Positions 14,401 through 21,717 of a stretch of DNA of 21,717 nucleotides are shown here, one piece after another. The notes below the pieces were generated by a model that was given only the letters and a program-made list of their open reading frames with translations, had not been told where the DNA came from and did no database searches. The DNA comes from Lachnospiraceae bacterium. GTDB taxonomy: Bacteria; Bacillota_A; Clostridia; Lachnospirales; Lachnospiraceae. Each line of letters starts with the position of its first letter. The first letter of the stretch is position 1. The stretch is from positions 1-21,717 of the forward strand of contig JAGAES010000023.1 in the NCBI GenBank assembly GCA_017613055.1, given 5' to 3'. The position numbers and the translations under genes were made by a program.

Positions 14401-16498
14401 TCAAAATATCCTTTTCGTCATTGGTCAGATTCTTAAACAAAACACCGCTTTCTGCGGTAAGCCGCACGGTGAACGTTCCGTTTTGCGGAAATACGATGAC
14501 CGCGTCGGGCCAGTAACCGGCCTGATCGGTCTTCATGATCCGGACCATCTTGTGCGCGTCCGTGACGCCGCATTTCCATGCGGGAATCGTTATCTCGCGG
14601 TCTTCCGGATTGTTGTTGATTGCGACAATCACCGCGGAGTCGATGTTAAACCGTGCATAGCAGAGCACGCCGTGTTCGGCGGTCAGAAGCATCAGTGAAC
14701 CGGTCCGCAGAGCCGGATAATTCTTGTGAATCCGTATCATTTCGCGGTGGAAACCGAGCATCTCGTAATCCTCGCTGCCCCATGGGTAGGTTCGGCGGTT
14801 ATCCGGGTCGGTCCAGCCGACCTGCCCCGCTTCGTCCCCGTAATACACGGTCGGCGCCCCGGGCCACGTCATCTGAATCAGGACGGCCTCTCGCATGACG
14901 GCGCGGTTTACGCCCTGCCCCGCCATCTCCGGTCCGAGAATCGCGGTTCTTCCGGACATGCGGTTGGTACGCGTCAGGAAGCGCGAGTGGTCATGGTTTG
15001 AGAGTTCGTTCATCGCGGCATACAGCGAGCCCGTCTCAAACTTCAGCATATTGTTCCGCATTGCTTCGACAAATGCCACGTCGTTGTTTAGCATATCCTC
15101 GCGGAACTCATCGCTGTGCTTTTCCATGCCGGTCAAAAACCATGTGACGGGCTCCATAAAGGCATCGTAATTCATGACGGTGTCCCATTCGTCGCCGCAC
15201 AGCCATTCCGCCGGGTCGCCGTAATGCTCGGCGAGGATCAGTGCGTCGGGGTTTGCATTTTTCACACCGGTGCGGAAGCGTTTCCAGAAACGGTGATTAA
15301 ACGCTCTGCTGTGCCCGAGATCCGCGCCGACGTCGAGACGCCAGCCGTCGATGCCGTACGGGTAGGAAACCCATTTCTCGGCAATCCGGAGAATTTCGTC
15401 GCAAAGCTCCGGCGACTTCTCATAATTGAGCTTCGGGAGCGTCGCATGATTCCACCAGCCCTCGTAGGTGTCGTTGTCCGGCCATGCATCTTCACGGAAT
15501 GAAAAGTAATTCCGGTAAGGGCTGTCGGCGGAGTGATACGCGCCGGAAGCAAATCCTTCGGCATTCTCGTAGATGCCTTCGCGGTCGATCCATTTATTGA
15601 AAGAACCGCAATGGTTGAAGACGCCGTCCAGAATAATCCGCATGCCGCGTTTATGAATCTCCGAAACGAAATCCGCAAAGAACTCGTTACTCTTGGCGAG
15701 ATTCTCCGAATCCGTAACGCGCGCGATGTAGCGGTATGCATGACGGTTATCCGTGTCGCCCTCCGCAAGCACGCGCGGGTCGTCATGGACGATTACGCCA
15801 TAGTGCGGATCGACATGGTCATAATCCTGAATGTCGTATTTATGATTGGAAGGCGAGACGAAGATCGGGTTCAGATAAAGCACCTCCACACCCAGATCCT
15901 GCAGGTAATCGAGCTTCTTGAGAATTCCCTTCAGATCGCCGCCGTAGAACATTCCGACATCGTTGGCGTCCGGATACCGGTTCCAGTCCGTAACATCGGA
16001 AACATAATTGTCAATATAGTAATACTCGCGGTCCGTTACGGAGTTCTCAACATCCCCGTTACAGAAGCGGTCCACGAAAATCTGATACATGACGGCACCC
16101 TTTGCCCACTCGGGCGTCCGGAAGCCGGGCGTGATGCGGAAATCGCCCTTCGGGTCATATTCCGTGCTAAGGCCCGAACGGTTATAGTAGAAATCCCCTT
16201 CCGGCGTCTCCACCAGGAAACCGTAGAAGATCTGCCGTTCTTTGATTGCAATATCCGCCTCGTAAAGCGAGAAGAGGATATGCGTCCGGAACAGGCGCAT
16301 CGGAATTCTCTGCCCTTCGTATAAAACAAATGACCGGAAGCCTTCCGCGTTCGGCATTCTGAGCCGCACCGTAACCGTGCTGTTCCGTTCGGGTTCGCAC
16401 GGACTGCGGAACAGTTCGGTTCCGTCGCTGAAGATAGCTTCCTGCCATGGATAGTCGAAAACGTTCATAAAAACGACCCGGACACCGCCGGGCACCAC
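14390..16498 (-). CDS. GH13 alpha-amylase-family glycoside hydrolase (neopullulanase/maltodextrinase-like)
   Basis: The protein has 702 residues. There is no signal peptide, so it is probably cytoplasmic. An N-terminal beta domain (about 11-125) precedes the barrel, which opens with AVMYQIFVDRFCNGD (135-149). All four GH13 regions are present: DGVFNH (291-296), GWRLDV (385-390, nucleophile Asp389), ILAEHYG (421-427, acid Glu424) and NHD (501-503, Asp503). A C-terminal beta domain ends the protein. This layout fits neopullulanase, cyclomaltodextrinase or maltogenic amylase, which hydrolyse alpha-1,4 (and some alpha-1,6) bonds in imported maltodextrins. The start is uncertain. GTG at 16498 and the next codon GTG at 16495 share the AGAAAGG site at 16502-16508, the second with better spacing. 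The first ATG (16468) has no clear binding site. It is the first gene of a two-gene operon with the YD-repeat protein. Confidence 0.93.
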   Translation of the reverse strand: MVPGGVRVVFMNVFDYPWQEAIFSDGTELFRSPCEPERNSTVTVRLRMPNAEGFRSFVLYEGQRIPMRLFRTHILFSLYEADIAIKERQIFYGFLVETPEGDFYYNRSGLSTEYDPKGDFRITPGFRTPEWAKGAVMYQIFVDRFCNGDVENSVTDREYYYIDNYVSDVTDWNRYPDANDVGMFYGGDLKGILKKLDYLQDLGVEVLYLNPIFVSPSNHKYDIQDYDHVDPHYGVIVHDDPRVLAEGDTDNRHAYRYIARVTDSENLAKSNEFFADFVSEIHKRGMRIILDGVFNHCGSFNKWIDREGIYENAEGFASGAYHSADSPYRNYFSFREDAWPDNDTYEGWWNHATLPKLNYEKSPELCDEILRIAEKWVSYPYGIDGWRLDVGADLGHSRAFNHRFWKRFRTGVKNANPDALILAEHYGDPAEWLCGDEWDTVMNYDAFMEPVTWFLTGMEKHSDEFREDMLNNDVAFVEAMRNNMLKFETGSLYAAMNELSNHDHSRFLTRTNRMSGRTAILGPEMAGQGVNRAVMREAVLIQMTWPGAPTVYYGDEAGQVGWTDPDNRRTYPWGSEDYEMLGFHREMIRIHKNYPALRTGSLMLLTAEHGVLCYARFNIDSAVIVAINNNPEDREITIPAWKCGVTDAHKMVRIMKTDQAGYWPDAVIVFPQNGTFTVRLTAESGVLFKNLTNDEKDILNEQ

Positions 16499-16516
16499 CG
16501 ACCTTTCTGCTCATCT

Positions 16517-16533
16517 GCCTGCATCCTGCAGGC
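16517..16533 (-). promoter_or_regulatory. Hairpin with GGA loop at the 5' end of the amylase mRNA
   Basis: On the minus strand GCCTGCA and TGCAGGC form a seven-base stem around a three-base GGA loop, a few bases from the predicted transcription start and eight bases upstream of the ribosome binding site. It could protect the 5' end of the mRNA. A GGA in a hairpin loop is also the CsrA recognition pattern, but no csrA is in the window. Confidence 0.45.
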
Positions 16534-16542
16534 CCAAATCAT

Positions 16543-16571
16543 ATTTTATCCTCCGTTCGTTCCGTTGTCAA
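16543..16571 (-). promoter_or_regulatory. Sigma-A promoter of the amylase/YD-repeat operon
   Basis: On the minus strand a perfect TTGACA -35 (16566-16571), 17 bases and a TAAAAT -10 (16543-16548) place the transcript start near 16536, about 38 bases before the first GTG. Confidence 0.88.
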
Positions 16572-16580
16572 ACGGAAATG

Positions 16581-16611
16581 AAAAGCGCCGCTAGTTGGGG
16601 GATAGCGGCGC
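16581..16611 (-). terminator. Terminator upstream of the amylase promoter
   Basis: On the minus strand a nine-base perfect stem, GCGCCGCTA (16603-16611) with TAGCGGCGC (16585-16593), is followed by four Ts. The loop is TCCCCCAAC. It would end transcription from the lipoprotein gene, a small RNA, or both. The short T run lowers confidence. Confidence 0.65.
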
Positions 16612-16678
16612 CTCTCGGAGAAGGTATTTTTGTTACTTATGGGGGTAGCAAAAACTATATAATGTATTGGGGTTTACG
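16581..16678 (-). ncRNA. Candidate small RNA with C-rich hairpin loops
   Basis: Most of the 316 bases between the lipoprotein and amylase genes are non-coding, and I see no protein gene there. On the minus strand an extended -10 (TGCTATTAT, 16685-16693, overlapping a perfect TATAAT) could start an RNA of about 98 bases ending at the terminator hairpin. It holds three C-runs. The first, ACCCC, is near the 5' end. The second lies in the CCCCATAA loop (16637-16644) of a hairpin whose outer stem is TTTTTG/CAAAAA and whose inner stem is TAC/GTA. The third is in the TCCCCCAAC terminator loop. Exposed C-rich loops are typical of Firmicutes small RNAs such as RsaE/RoxS that pair with ribosome binding sites. 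There is no good -35. The same structure could instead be the 3' untranslated region of the lipoprotein mRNA. Confidence 0.4.
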
Positions 16679-16814
16679 CCCATTATAATAGCATGGCCTC
16701 CCCTTTTAGTGTGCACAAAGTTTACAAAAACCGATATGTTTTTTTGTGCAACTTGTATAGCCCTGCAATTACCGTCCGGCAATCGCCAGCGGGCTTTCGA
16801 TTTGGTAAAGATTC

Positions 16815-17966
16815 TTAGAACATACCGCCGAACTGTGCGATAAGATCCTTGAAATCTCTGAGCTTCGTAATGTCGCCAGGCTTCGAGATCTTGCCGACGC
16901 TGTCGGAAACCTTAATCTCAATCGTAACCTTGGCTTCGGTTCCTTCCACTTCAACACCGTCCACGGATACTCTTGCGGTGAATCCGGAATCGGTCGACTT
17001 CAGCGTGATCTTCGACTCAACTTTCTCAAAGTCCTCGTCGGAAACGTTGTCTGCCGCTCTACGGATTTCTTTTGCAGCATCCTTCAGCTCTTTATAAAGG
17101 TCGTCCATATCGAGCTCACTGTTAAGATAACCGCCGACCTGCTCGTTCAGATCCATCTTCTTAATCTCGGCAATGGCCTGATCAATGGTAGCCTTGTCTG
17201 CGCCGAATGCATCCGCAAGAACAACGATATCATCATAATAGTAATCGATCAGCTTCTTCACGTACGCATTGTAGTCGATATCATTGGATGTAAAGTCATC
17301 CATGTTCTTGTCAACATAGTCCTGGAAATCATCCTCAATGAAATCCGCGAGCTCATTCAGCAGAGTCCGGTATGCATCGGGATTGTCGAAGGTAATCGTA
17401 AACTCGTCCTTCTCGCCCTTCACCGTGGCATCCTTGAAGCCTCTCTTCAGGAACTTGGTGCAGAGCTCTACGGTTTCCTTCATCACTTCGGTGGACTTCT
17501 TCTGATTGAATTCATCCGGAAGCGGAATGGCGAAGTAACCGAGCTTCACGCCGGAAAGCATCTCGCCGACCTGCGGCTCAACGGAGGTCAGGGCCTTTAC
17601 GAGACCGCCCAGGTTGATGTAAGCCATTGCATCCTTCACAATCATGAAGTCGTCAATATCAATGTTGAACTGTTCCTTTACGGAATCCACGTCAAGGGTA
17701 ATGCCGATGGCGTAGTTGTTCTTGCCGTCCGAAACGATCTTGGCGGTCATCTTGGCGGTACCTTTCTCACCGAGATCCGCATCCATTGACATGGTCACCG
17801 TCCCCTTTTCAAAAGTGCCCATATCTTCAATCATCTCATAGACGTCGTCGTAGGATTTAGCCTTTTTTTTCTTGTCGCTGTTATCATCGTCTTTGTCGCC
17901 GCATGCGGTAAAGCAGCTGAGCGCAAAAACAAGAATCAGAAACAATGCAAAAATTCTCTTTTTCAT
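16815..17966 (-). CDS. Uncharacterised lipoprotein
   Basis: The protein has 383 residues. The signal peptide ends in a lipobox (FTAC, Cys22), followed by a very acidic and lysine-rich tether, so it should be anchored on the outer face of the membrane. Residues about 50-215 show alternating strands such as GTVTMSMDADL, TAKMTAKIVSDG and EFTITFDNPDAY, broadly like large beta-sheet lipoproteins of the LolA/LppX kind. About 215-330 is helical and acidic, with many Asp and Tyr, and the end returns to strands. I recognise no enzymatic motif and cannot name the family. AGGAAG lies before the ATG. It has its own promoter directly downstream of ftsH, so it is likely a separate transcript. Lysine- and aspartate-rich composition differs from the neighbouring genes and could simply reflect its surface location. 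Confidence 0.85.
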   Translation of the reverse strand: MKKRIFALFLILVFALSCFTACGDKDDDNSDKKKKAKSYDDVYEMIEDMGTFEKGTVTMSMDADLGEKGTAKMTAKIVSDGKNNYAIGITLDVDSVKEQFNIDIDDFMIVKDAMAYINLGGLVKALTSVEPQVGEMLSGVKLGYFAIPLPDEFNQKKSTEVMKETVELCTKFLKRGFKDATVKGEKDEFTITFDNPDAYRTLLNELADFIEDDFQDYVDKNMDDFTSNDIDYNAYVKKLIDYYYDDIVVLADAFGADKATIDQAIAEIKKMDLNEQVGGYLNSELDMDDLYKELKDAAKEIRRAADNVSDEDFEKVESKITLKSTDSGFTARVSVDGVEVEGTEAKVTIEIKVSDSVGKISKPGDITKLRDFKDLIAQFGGMF

Positions 17967-18034
17967 GTCTTCTTCCTTTCTGAATCATCCATTCACACAC
18001 ACAAACTTTTGTGACTTTGTTAAATCACATTTAC

Positions 18035-18063
18035 ATTATACTACAATTCACCGAAAAAATCAA
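18035..18063 (-). promoter_or_regulatory. Sigma-A promoter of the lipoprotein gene
   Basis: On the minus strand TTGATT (18058-18063), 17 bases and a perfect TATAAT (18035-18040). The transcript start would be near 18028, giving a leader of about 60 bases. Confidence 0.85.
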
Positions 18064-18072
18064 GTGATTTTT
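18055..18072 (-). terminator. AT-rich hairpin at the ftsH stop codon, possible weak terminator
   Basis: On the minus strand AAAAATCA (18065-18072) and TGATTTTT (18055-18062) form an eight-base stem with a two-base loop, directly at the ftsH stop. The 3' arm itself supplies the T run. It overlaps the -35 of the lipoprotein promoter. The two-base loop and AT content make it weak. Confidence 0.35.
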
Positions 18073-19922
18073 CAGTCCAGACGGATGTCGGTCACAAGCG
18101 GTTCTTCCTTGACGATTCCGAAGAGCGCCTCGAACTCCTCTTTCGTGATTCTTTCCTTCTGTAAAAGGAGCTCCGCACAGGAATTCAGCACGCCTAAGTT
18201 CTCGCGGATAATCCGCTCCGCCTCGTGGTAACAGTGGTCGATAATCTTCCTTACTTCCTCATCGATCGCATTTGCCACATTTTCGCTGTAGCTCCTCGGA
18301 TGGGCGAGATCCCGTCCGATGAAGACTTCTTCGTCATTCAGGTCGTAGTTGACCGTTCCGAGCGCATCCGAAAAACCGTACTTGGTAATCATTGCCCTCG
18401 CGGTCTGCGTTGCCTGCTTGATGTCCATGCTTGCGCCGGTCGTGATATCGTCGAAAACAAGGCTTTCCGCCACGCGTCCGCCGAGATCGACGATGATCTG
18501 CTGCGTCATCTTGCCCTTGGTCATGAACATTTCGTCCTTCTCCGGAAGCGGCATCGTGTAACCGGCCGCTCCGCTTCCCGTAGGAATGATGGACACATTG
18601 TAAACCGGCCCGACATCGGGAAGAACATGGAACAGGATTGCGTGTCCCGCTTCATGGTATGCGGTAATCCGTTTCTCCTTCTCGCTGACCACGCGGCTCC
18701 GTTTCTCCGTTCCGACGCCGACGCGGATCAGGGACTTCTTAACATCCTCCGCATTCAGGAACGCACGGTCGTCTTTGGCGGCGCTGATGGCTGCCTCGTT
18801 CATCAGGTTCTCAAGATCGGCGCCTGTGAAACCTGCCGTGATCTGCGCAATGTGCTCCAGATTGACGTCTTCCGAAAGCGGTTTGTTCGCGGCATGCACC
18901 TTAAGAATCTCAAGCCGTCCGCGTACATCCGGGCGCCCCACGAGCACTTTCCGGTCAAACCGTCCCGGACGGAGAATTGCGGGATCGAGGATATCCACGC
19001 GGTTGGTTGCCGCCAGCACGATAATTCCCTCGTTCACCGAGAAACCGTCCATCTCAACCAGCAGCTGGTTTAATGTCTGCTCTCTCTCGTCATGCCCGCC
19101 GCCGAGACCGGAGCCTCGTTTTCTGGCTACCGCGTCAATCTCGTCCACGAAGACGATACACGGGCAGTTGTGTTTGGCCTGATCAAACAGGTCACGGACA
19201 CGGGATGCGCCGACACCGACGAACATCTCCACGAAATCCGATCCGGAAATCGAGAAGAACGGAACGCCTGCCTCTCCCGCAACGGCCTTCGCAAGAAGCG
19301 TTTTACCGGTTCCGGGAGGTCCTTCCATCAGAATGCCCTTCGGAATCCGGGCGCCGACCTTCAGGTATTTCTTCGGATTGGCAAGGAAGTCAACGACCTC
19401 CTGCATCTCCTCTTTCTCCTCATGAAGTCCGGCAACCTTGCTGAAGTTGATTCCCATCTTCCCGGGCATAATCACTTCCGCGCGGCTCTTTCCGAAATTC
19501 ATCAGCTGCGAATTCCCACCGCCGAGCGCGTGGGTCAGGGACATATAGAATAAAAGCACCATCAATCCGAGAACCAGATACGGAAAGACGTCGGTCCAGA
19601 ACCAGTGCGGTTTGTTAACATCCGAAACGCCGTATGTGATTCCGTATCCCTCTGCCTCGGAGATGATCCGGTTAACATCCGTTGTGTAAAACCGGAAGGT
19701 GTCTTTATTCTTCCGCTCCACGGTAATCGATCCCGAAGGCACCTCTTCGTTCTGGACAATCGAAATCTTTGCAACATTGCCTTCCGAAAGGTCCTTCAGG
19801 AAATCATCGTGCGTATAATCAAAATTGTTCCTCGAAAGAATCGAGGAGTAAACCAGGGAGAAAACAAGCACTCCTAACAGAATCAGATAGAAGACTGCTC
19901 CCCCGCCTCTCTTTTTGTTCAA
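18072..19922 (-). CDS. ftsH: ATP-dependent zinc metalloprotease FtsH
   Basis: The protein has 616 residues, normal for FtsH. Membrane helices at about 9-28 and 113-133 flank a small extracytoplasmic domain, then the AAA+ module follows with Walker A GPPGTGKT (201-208) and Walker [10 protein letters not shown] (256-264). The zinc protease site HEAGH is at 423-427, with the third ligand Asp near 500 in [12 protein letters not shown]. It forms a membrane hexamer that degrades misfolded membrane proteins and regulatory proteins in the cytoplasm. The start is TTG (19920-19922), with AGAGG nine bases upstream; I see no better in-frame start. It lies 48 bases after hpt in the conserved tilS-hpt-ftsH order. 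Confidence 0.98.
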   Translation of the reverse strand: MNKKRGGGAVFYLILLGVLVFSLVYSSILSRNNFDYTHDDFLKDLSEGNVAKISIVQNEEVPSGSITVERKNKDTFRFYTTDVNRIISEAEGYGITYGVSDVNKPHWFWTDVFPYLVLGLMVLLFYMSLTHALGGGNSQLMNFGKSRAEVIMPGKMGINFSKVAGLHEEKEEMQEVVDFLANPKKYLKVGARIPKGILMEGPPGTGKTLLAKAVAGEAGVPFFSISGSDFVEMFVGVGASRVRDLFDQAKHNCPCIVFVDEIDAVARKRGSGLGGGHDEREQTLNQLLVEMDGFSVNEGIIVLAATNRVDILDPAILRPGRFDRKVLVGRPDVRGRLEILKVHAANKPLSEDVNLEHIAQITAGFTGADLENLMNEAAISAAKDDRAFLNAEDVKKSLIRVGVGTEKRSRVVSEKEKRITAYHEAGHAILFHVLPDVGPVYNVSIIPTGSGAAGYTMPLPEKDEMFMTKGKMTQQIIVDLGGRVAESLVFDDITTGASMDIKQATQTARAMITKYGFSDALGTVNYDLNDEEVFIGRDLAHPRSYSENVANAIDEEVRKIIDHCYHEAERIIRENLGVLNSCAELLLQKERITKEEFEALFGIVKEEPLVTDIRLD

Positions 19923-19970
19923 ACGTTATTCCTCTGTGCCGTTCTGCGGCTCTTTCTGTAAAAATGCGGC

Positions 19971-20495
19971 TCAGTCGTCGAACCGGAGCACCCCGATATA
20001 CGGAAGCGCGCGGTAGCGCTGCGCGTAATCCAGCCCGTATCCGACCACAAACTCGTCCGGAATCTCAAATCCGGAATACTTCACGGGAACGGATACCACA
20101 CGGCGGCTCGGCTTGTCAAGAAGCGTACAGAGCTCGATGGACGCCGGCTGACGGCTCCGGAGCAGCTCGAGAAGGAACGACAGCGTGTGTCCGGAATCGA
20201 TGATGTCCTCAATCACCAGAACATCCTCCCCGCGGATGCTTTCATCCAGATCCTTGACAATCCGGACGCGTCCGTTCGATTCCATCTCGTTTCCGTAACT
20301 GGACACGGACATGAAATCCAGTTTCACCGGAAGATTAATCCGTTTCGCCAGTTCGGTGGTAAAAAAGACGCTTCCTTTCAGGATACAGATTAATTTCAGT
20401 TCCCTGCCGGCATAGTCTTCGGTAATCTGTGCCGCCATCTCACGCACTCTTGCAAGCACCTTATCCTCGGGAATCAATACGCTGACGCTTTCCAT
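19971..20495 (-). CDS. hpt: Hypoxanthine phosphoribosyltransferase
   Basis: The protein has 174 residues, the usual length. The PRPP-binding motif VLVIEDIIDSGHT is at 92-104 and the flexible-loop SSYG at 65-68. LKGSVFF near 39-45 and a C-terminal VVGYGLDYAQRYRALPYIG segment are standard for the family. The enzyme transfers phosphoribose from PRPP to hypoxanthine, and often guanine, in cytoplasmic purine salvage. The start ATG is preceded by AAAGGA seven bases upstream, inside the end of tilS, which it overlaps by 35 bases in another frame, implying coupled translation. It lies directly upstream of ftsH, as in Bacillus. Confidence 0.97.
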   Translation of the reverse strand: MESVSVLIPEDKVLARVREMAAQITEDYAGRELKLICILKGSVFFTTELAKRINLPVKLDFMSVSSYGNEMESNGRVRIVKDLDESIRGEDVLVIEDIIDSGHTLSFLLELLRSRQPASIELCTLLDKPSRRVVSVPVKYSGFEIPDEFVVGYGLDYAQRYRALPYIGVLRFDD

Positions 20496-21717
20496 CCTGC
20501 TGTCCTTTCCGTGTTTCTTTTTTTATTTCCAGCACCAGAATCCGTCTGGTACTGCCGGTAACGTAATACTGTTCGGTTCCGCGCGCTCCGGGAATCCAAA
20601 GCACTTCGGAGCCGGCTGCGACAATCTTTATCCGGTCCCGCTCTTCCCGCGGAATCTTGGCCGTCACGAAATACTCCCGGAGCAGCTTCGTCCCCCCGTC
20701 CGGACCGATTCGGAAACGGTCTCCTTCACGTCTCGTACGAAGTACGGGAACGCACTTTATCATATCATAATCGAACCATTTTATCCACTTCTTTTTTGGC
20801 ACCGGCTCCCCGGGAGAATAATCCTTTACCGACACCGAAAGCACTTCTCCGTCAGTAAGTTCGTAATCGCCCGGAAGAAGTTCCGTCTCCGCCGTGTCCG
20901 GCGCGTTCTCCGCCTTCCTGCGGATTCCTTCATAAGTACGTTCAAGCGTCAACCGGTAAGGAAGGCTCAGTTCCTTGGATACCGGTCCCCGCAGAAGCTG
21001 TTCCATTGCTTCCGCGTGCTGTTCCGTGAAATCCTTCTCCGCGCCTGCCAGTTCTTTAGCAAACTTAAGAAGCACTTCCCTTCGGACAATTCTCGGATAT
21101 GCTTTAAGCCGTTCCGCGTAAAGAAACCCTTCCAAAACCGCCTCGGAGTACGCCTTCTCCGTCTCTTTCAGGAGCAGTTCCATGATCATCTCCGCGTGCT
21201 CCGAAAGAGCCGCAACGTGCTCCGGCGCTTCGGAATTCACGGTTTTAAGAAGCGGCATAATCTCCATTCGGATTCTGTTTCTGGCATATACGGTTTCATC
21301 ATTCGTTTCATCCGTACAGAAGATCTCTTCCCGCCTTCTGAGTTCCGCGAGGATTTCCTCCCTGGTAAACGGAAGAAGAGGCCGGATTAAACGGATTGAC
21401 GGGTTCGGAAACGGATTGCTGACTGCGGGAATTCCGCACAACCCGCGGATTCCGGTGCCTCGGCACAGACGGAACAGAATCGTTTCCGCGTTATCGTCCT
21501 TATGATGCGCAACCGCGACGGCGTCCGCATGAAACTGTTCCGCTGCCTCGCCGAATATCCGGTATCTTGCCGCCCGTCCGGCTTCCTCTTCGCCGATTCC
21601 CTGCTCCCGTGCCTCTTTCGGCACGTCAACCCGGTATTCGGAAAATGCCACGCCGAGCCGCTTACAGAGGGCACGGCAGAATTCGGAATCTCTTTCCGCC
21701 CCTTCTTTCCGGATTCC
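20461..21717 (-). CDS. tilS: tRNA(Ile)-lysidine synthase (5' partial)
   Basis: About 418 codons are visible. The frame stays open past the nominal GTG at 21651 to the window edge with conserved sequence (RDSEFCRALCKRLGVAF), so the true start and the SGGxDS PP-loop lie outside. AHHKDDNAETILFRLCRGTG is the characteristic second motif, followed by IRPLL and NRIRMEIMPLL. After a helical middle part, the C-terminal TilS domain includes RREGDRFRIGPDGGTKLLREYFVTAKIPREERD and a closing strand region. The enzyme uses ATP and lysine to convert the wobble cytidine of the CAU anticodon tRNA-Ile to lysidine, which makes it read AUA codons. It is essential in most bacteria. The 3' end overlaps hpt by 35 bases. 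Confidence 0.96.
   Translation of the reverse strand, partial: GIRKEGAERDSEFCRALCKRLGVAFSEYRVDVPKEAREQGIGEEEAGRAARYRIFGEAAEQFHADAVAVAHHKDDNAETILFRLCRGTGIRGLCGIPAVSNPFPNPSIRLIRPLLPFTREEILAELRRREEIFCTDETNDETVYARNRIRMEIMPLLKTVNSEAPEHVAALSEHAEMIMELLLKETEKAYSEAVLEGFLYAERLKAYPRIVRREVLLKFAKELAGAEKDFTEQHAEAMEQLLRGPVSKELSLPYRLTLERTYEGIRRKAENAPDTAETELLPGDYELTDGEVLSVSVKDYSPGEPVPKKKWIKWFDYDMIKCVPVLRTRREGDRFRIGPDGGTKLLREYFVTAKIPREERDRIKIVAAGSEVLWIPGARGTEQYYVTGSTRRILVLEIKKETRKGQQDGKRQRIDSRG

Noticed and set aside
15533..16324. Plus-strand open frame of 263 codons inside the amylase gene
   Set aside because: Antisense to the conserved GH13 barrel, with no supporting signals.
16612..16814. Known riboswitch in the lipoprotein-amylase gap
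   Set aside because: I could not match a conserved riboswitch core, and the structured part ends in a terminator before the amylase promoter instead of leading into the gene.
18225..19073. Plus-strand open frame of 282 codons inside ftsH
   Set aside because: Antisense to the AAA+ and protease domains of ftsH, with no supporting signals.
1..21717. CRISPR array, insertion sequence, tRNA or prophage features
   Set aside because: I saw no regularly spaced repeats, transposase or phage genes, terminal inverted repeats or cloverleaf-like sequence on reading both strands by eye.

Overview
The window looks like chromosomal DNA from a member of the Clostridia (Bacillota), most likely a Lachnospiraceae-type gut anaerobe. 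The signs are strong AGGAGG-type ribosome binding sites, the gene order tilS-hpt-ftsH, an infC-rpmI-rplT operon behind an L20-type attenuator leader, and a three-gene cluster whose members resemble the DUF5716/DUF5717 proteins I associate with Lachnospiraceae. That taxonomic call rests on recall of families, not on a search. I see no rRNA, tRNA, CRISPR array, insertion sequence or prophage.

Left arm, plus strand (1-4457): one operon. It encodes a membrane sensor phosphatase (HAMP, SpoIIE-type PP2C and a C-terminal RsbW-like ATPase; its N-terminus lies outside the window), then a lipoprotein substrate-binding protein, an amino-acid-type ABC permease and its ATPase, closed by a terminator. The binding protein has its two lobes in swapped order. 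It is separated from the permease by a single in-frame stop. The ATPase carries an extra C-terminal domain that by eye resembles a decayed RsbW-like ATPase fold. Together these suggest a transporter wired to a partner-switching signalling module.

Middle, minus strand (4456-11712): a MATE transporter follows the uncharacterised three-gene operon. That operon runs, in transcription order, as an 1181-residue beta-sandwich/helical-repeat protein, an actin/Hsp70-fold ATPase-like protein and a 281-residue TPR-like protein. A good sigma-A promoter lies just upstream. This operon is the best candidate for an undescribed system.

Right-middle, minus strand (11714-14400): infC-rpmI-rplT with its promoter, a leader holding a terminator and a competing antiterminator, and an apparent AUC start codon for IF3. 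Directly upstream is a GH13 alpha-amylase-family enzyme overlapping a membrane-anchored YD-repeat protein (13111-16498), with its own promoter.

Right arm, minus strand (16499-21717): a 316-base gap between coding regions that may encode a small RNA with C-rich loops, a 383-residue lipoprotein with its own promoter, then ftsH, hpt and the 3' part of tilS, which runs off the right edge. The tilS-hpt-ftsH cluster combines tRNA-Ile lysidine modification, purine salvage and membrane proteolysis, an arrangement conserved in Bacillota.
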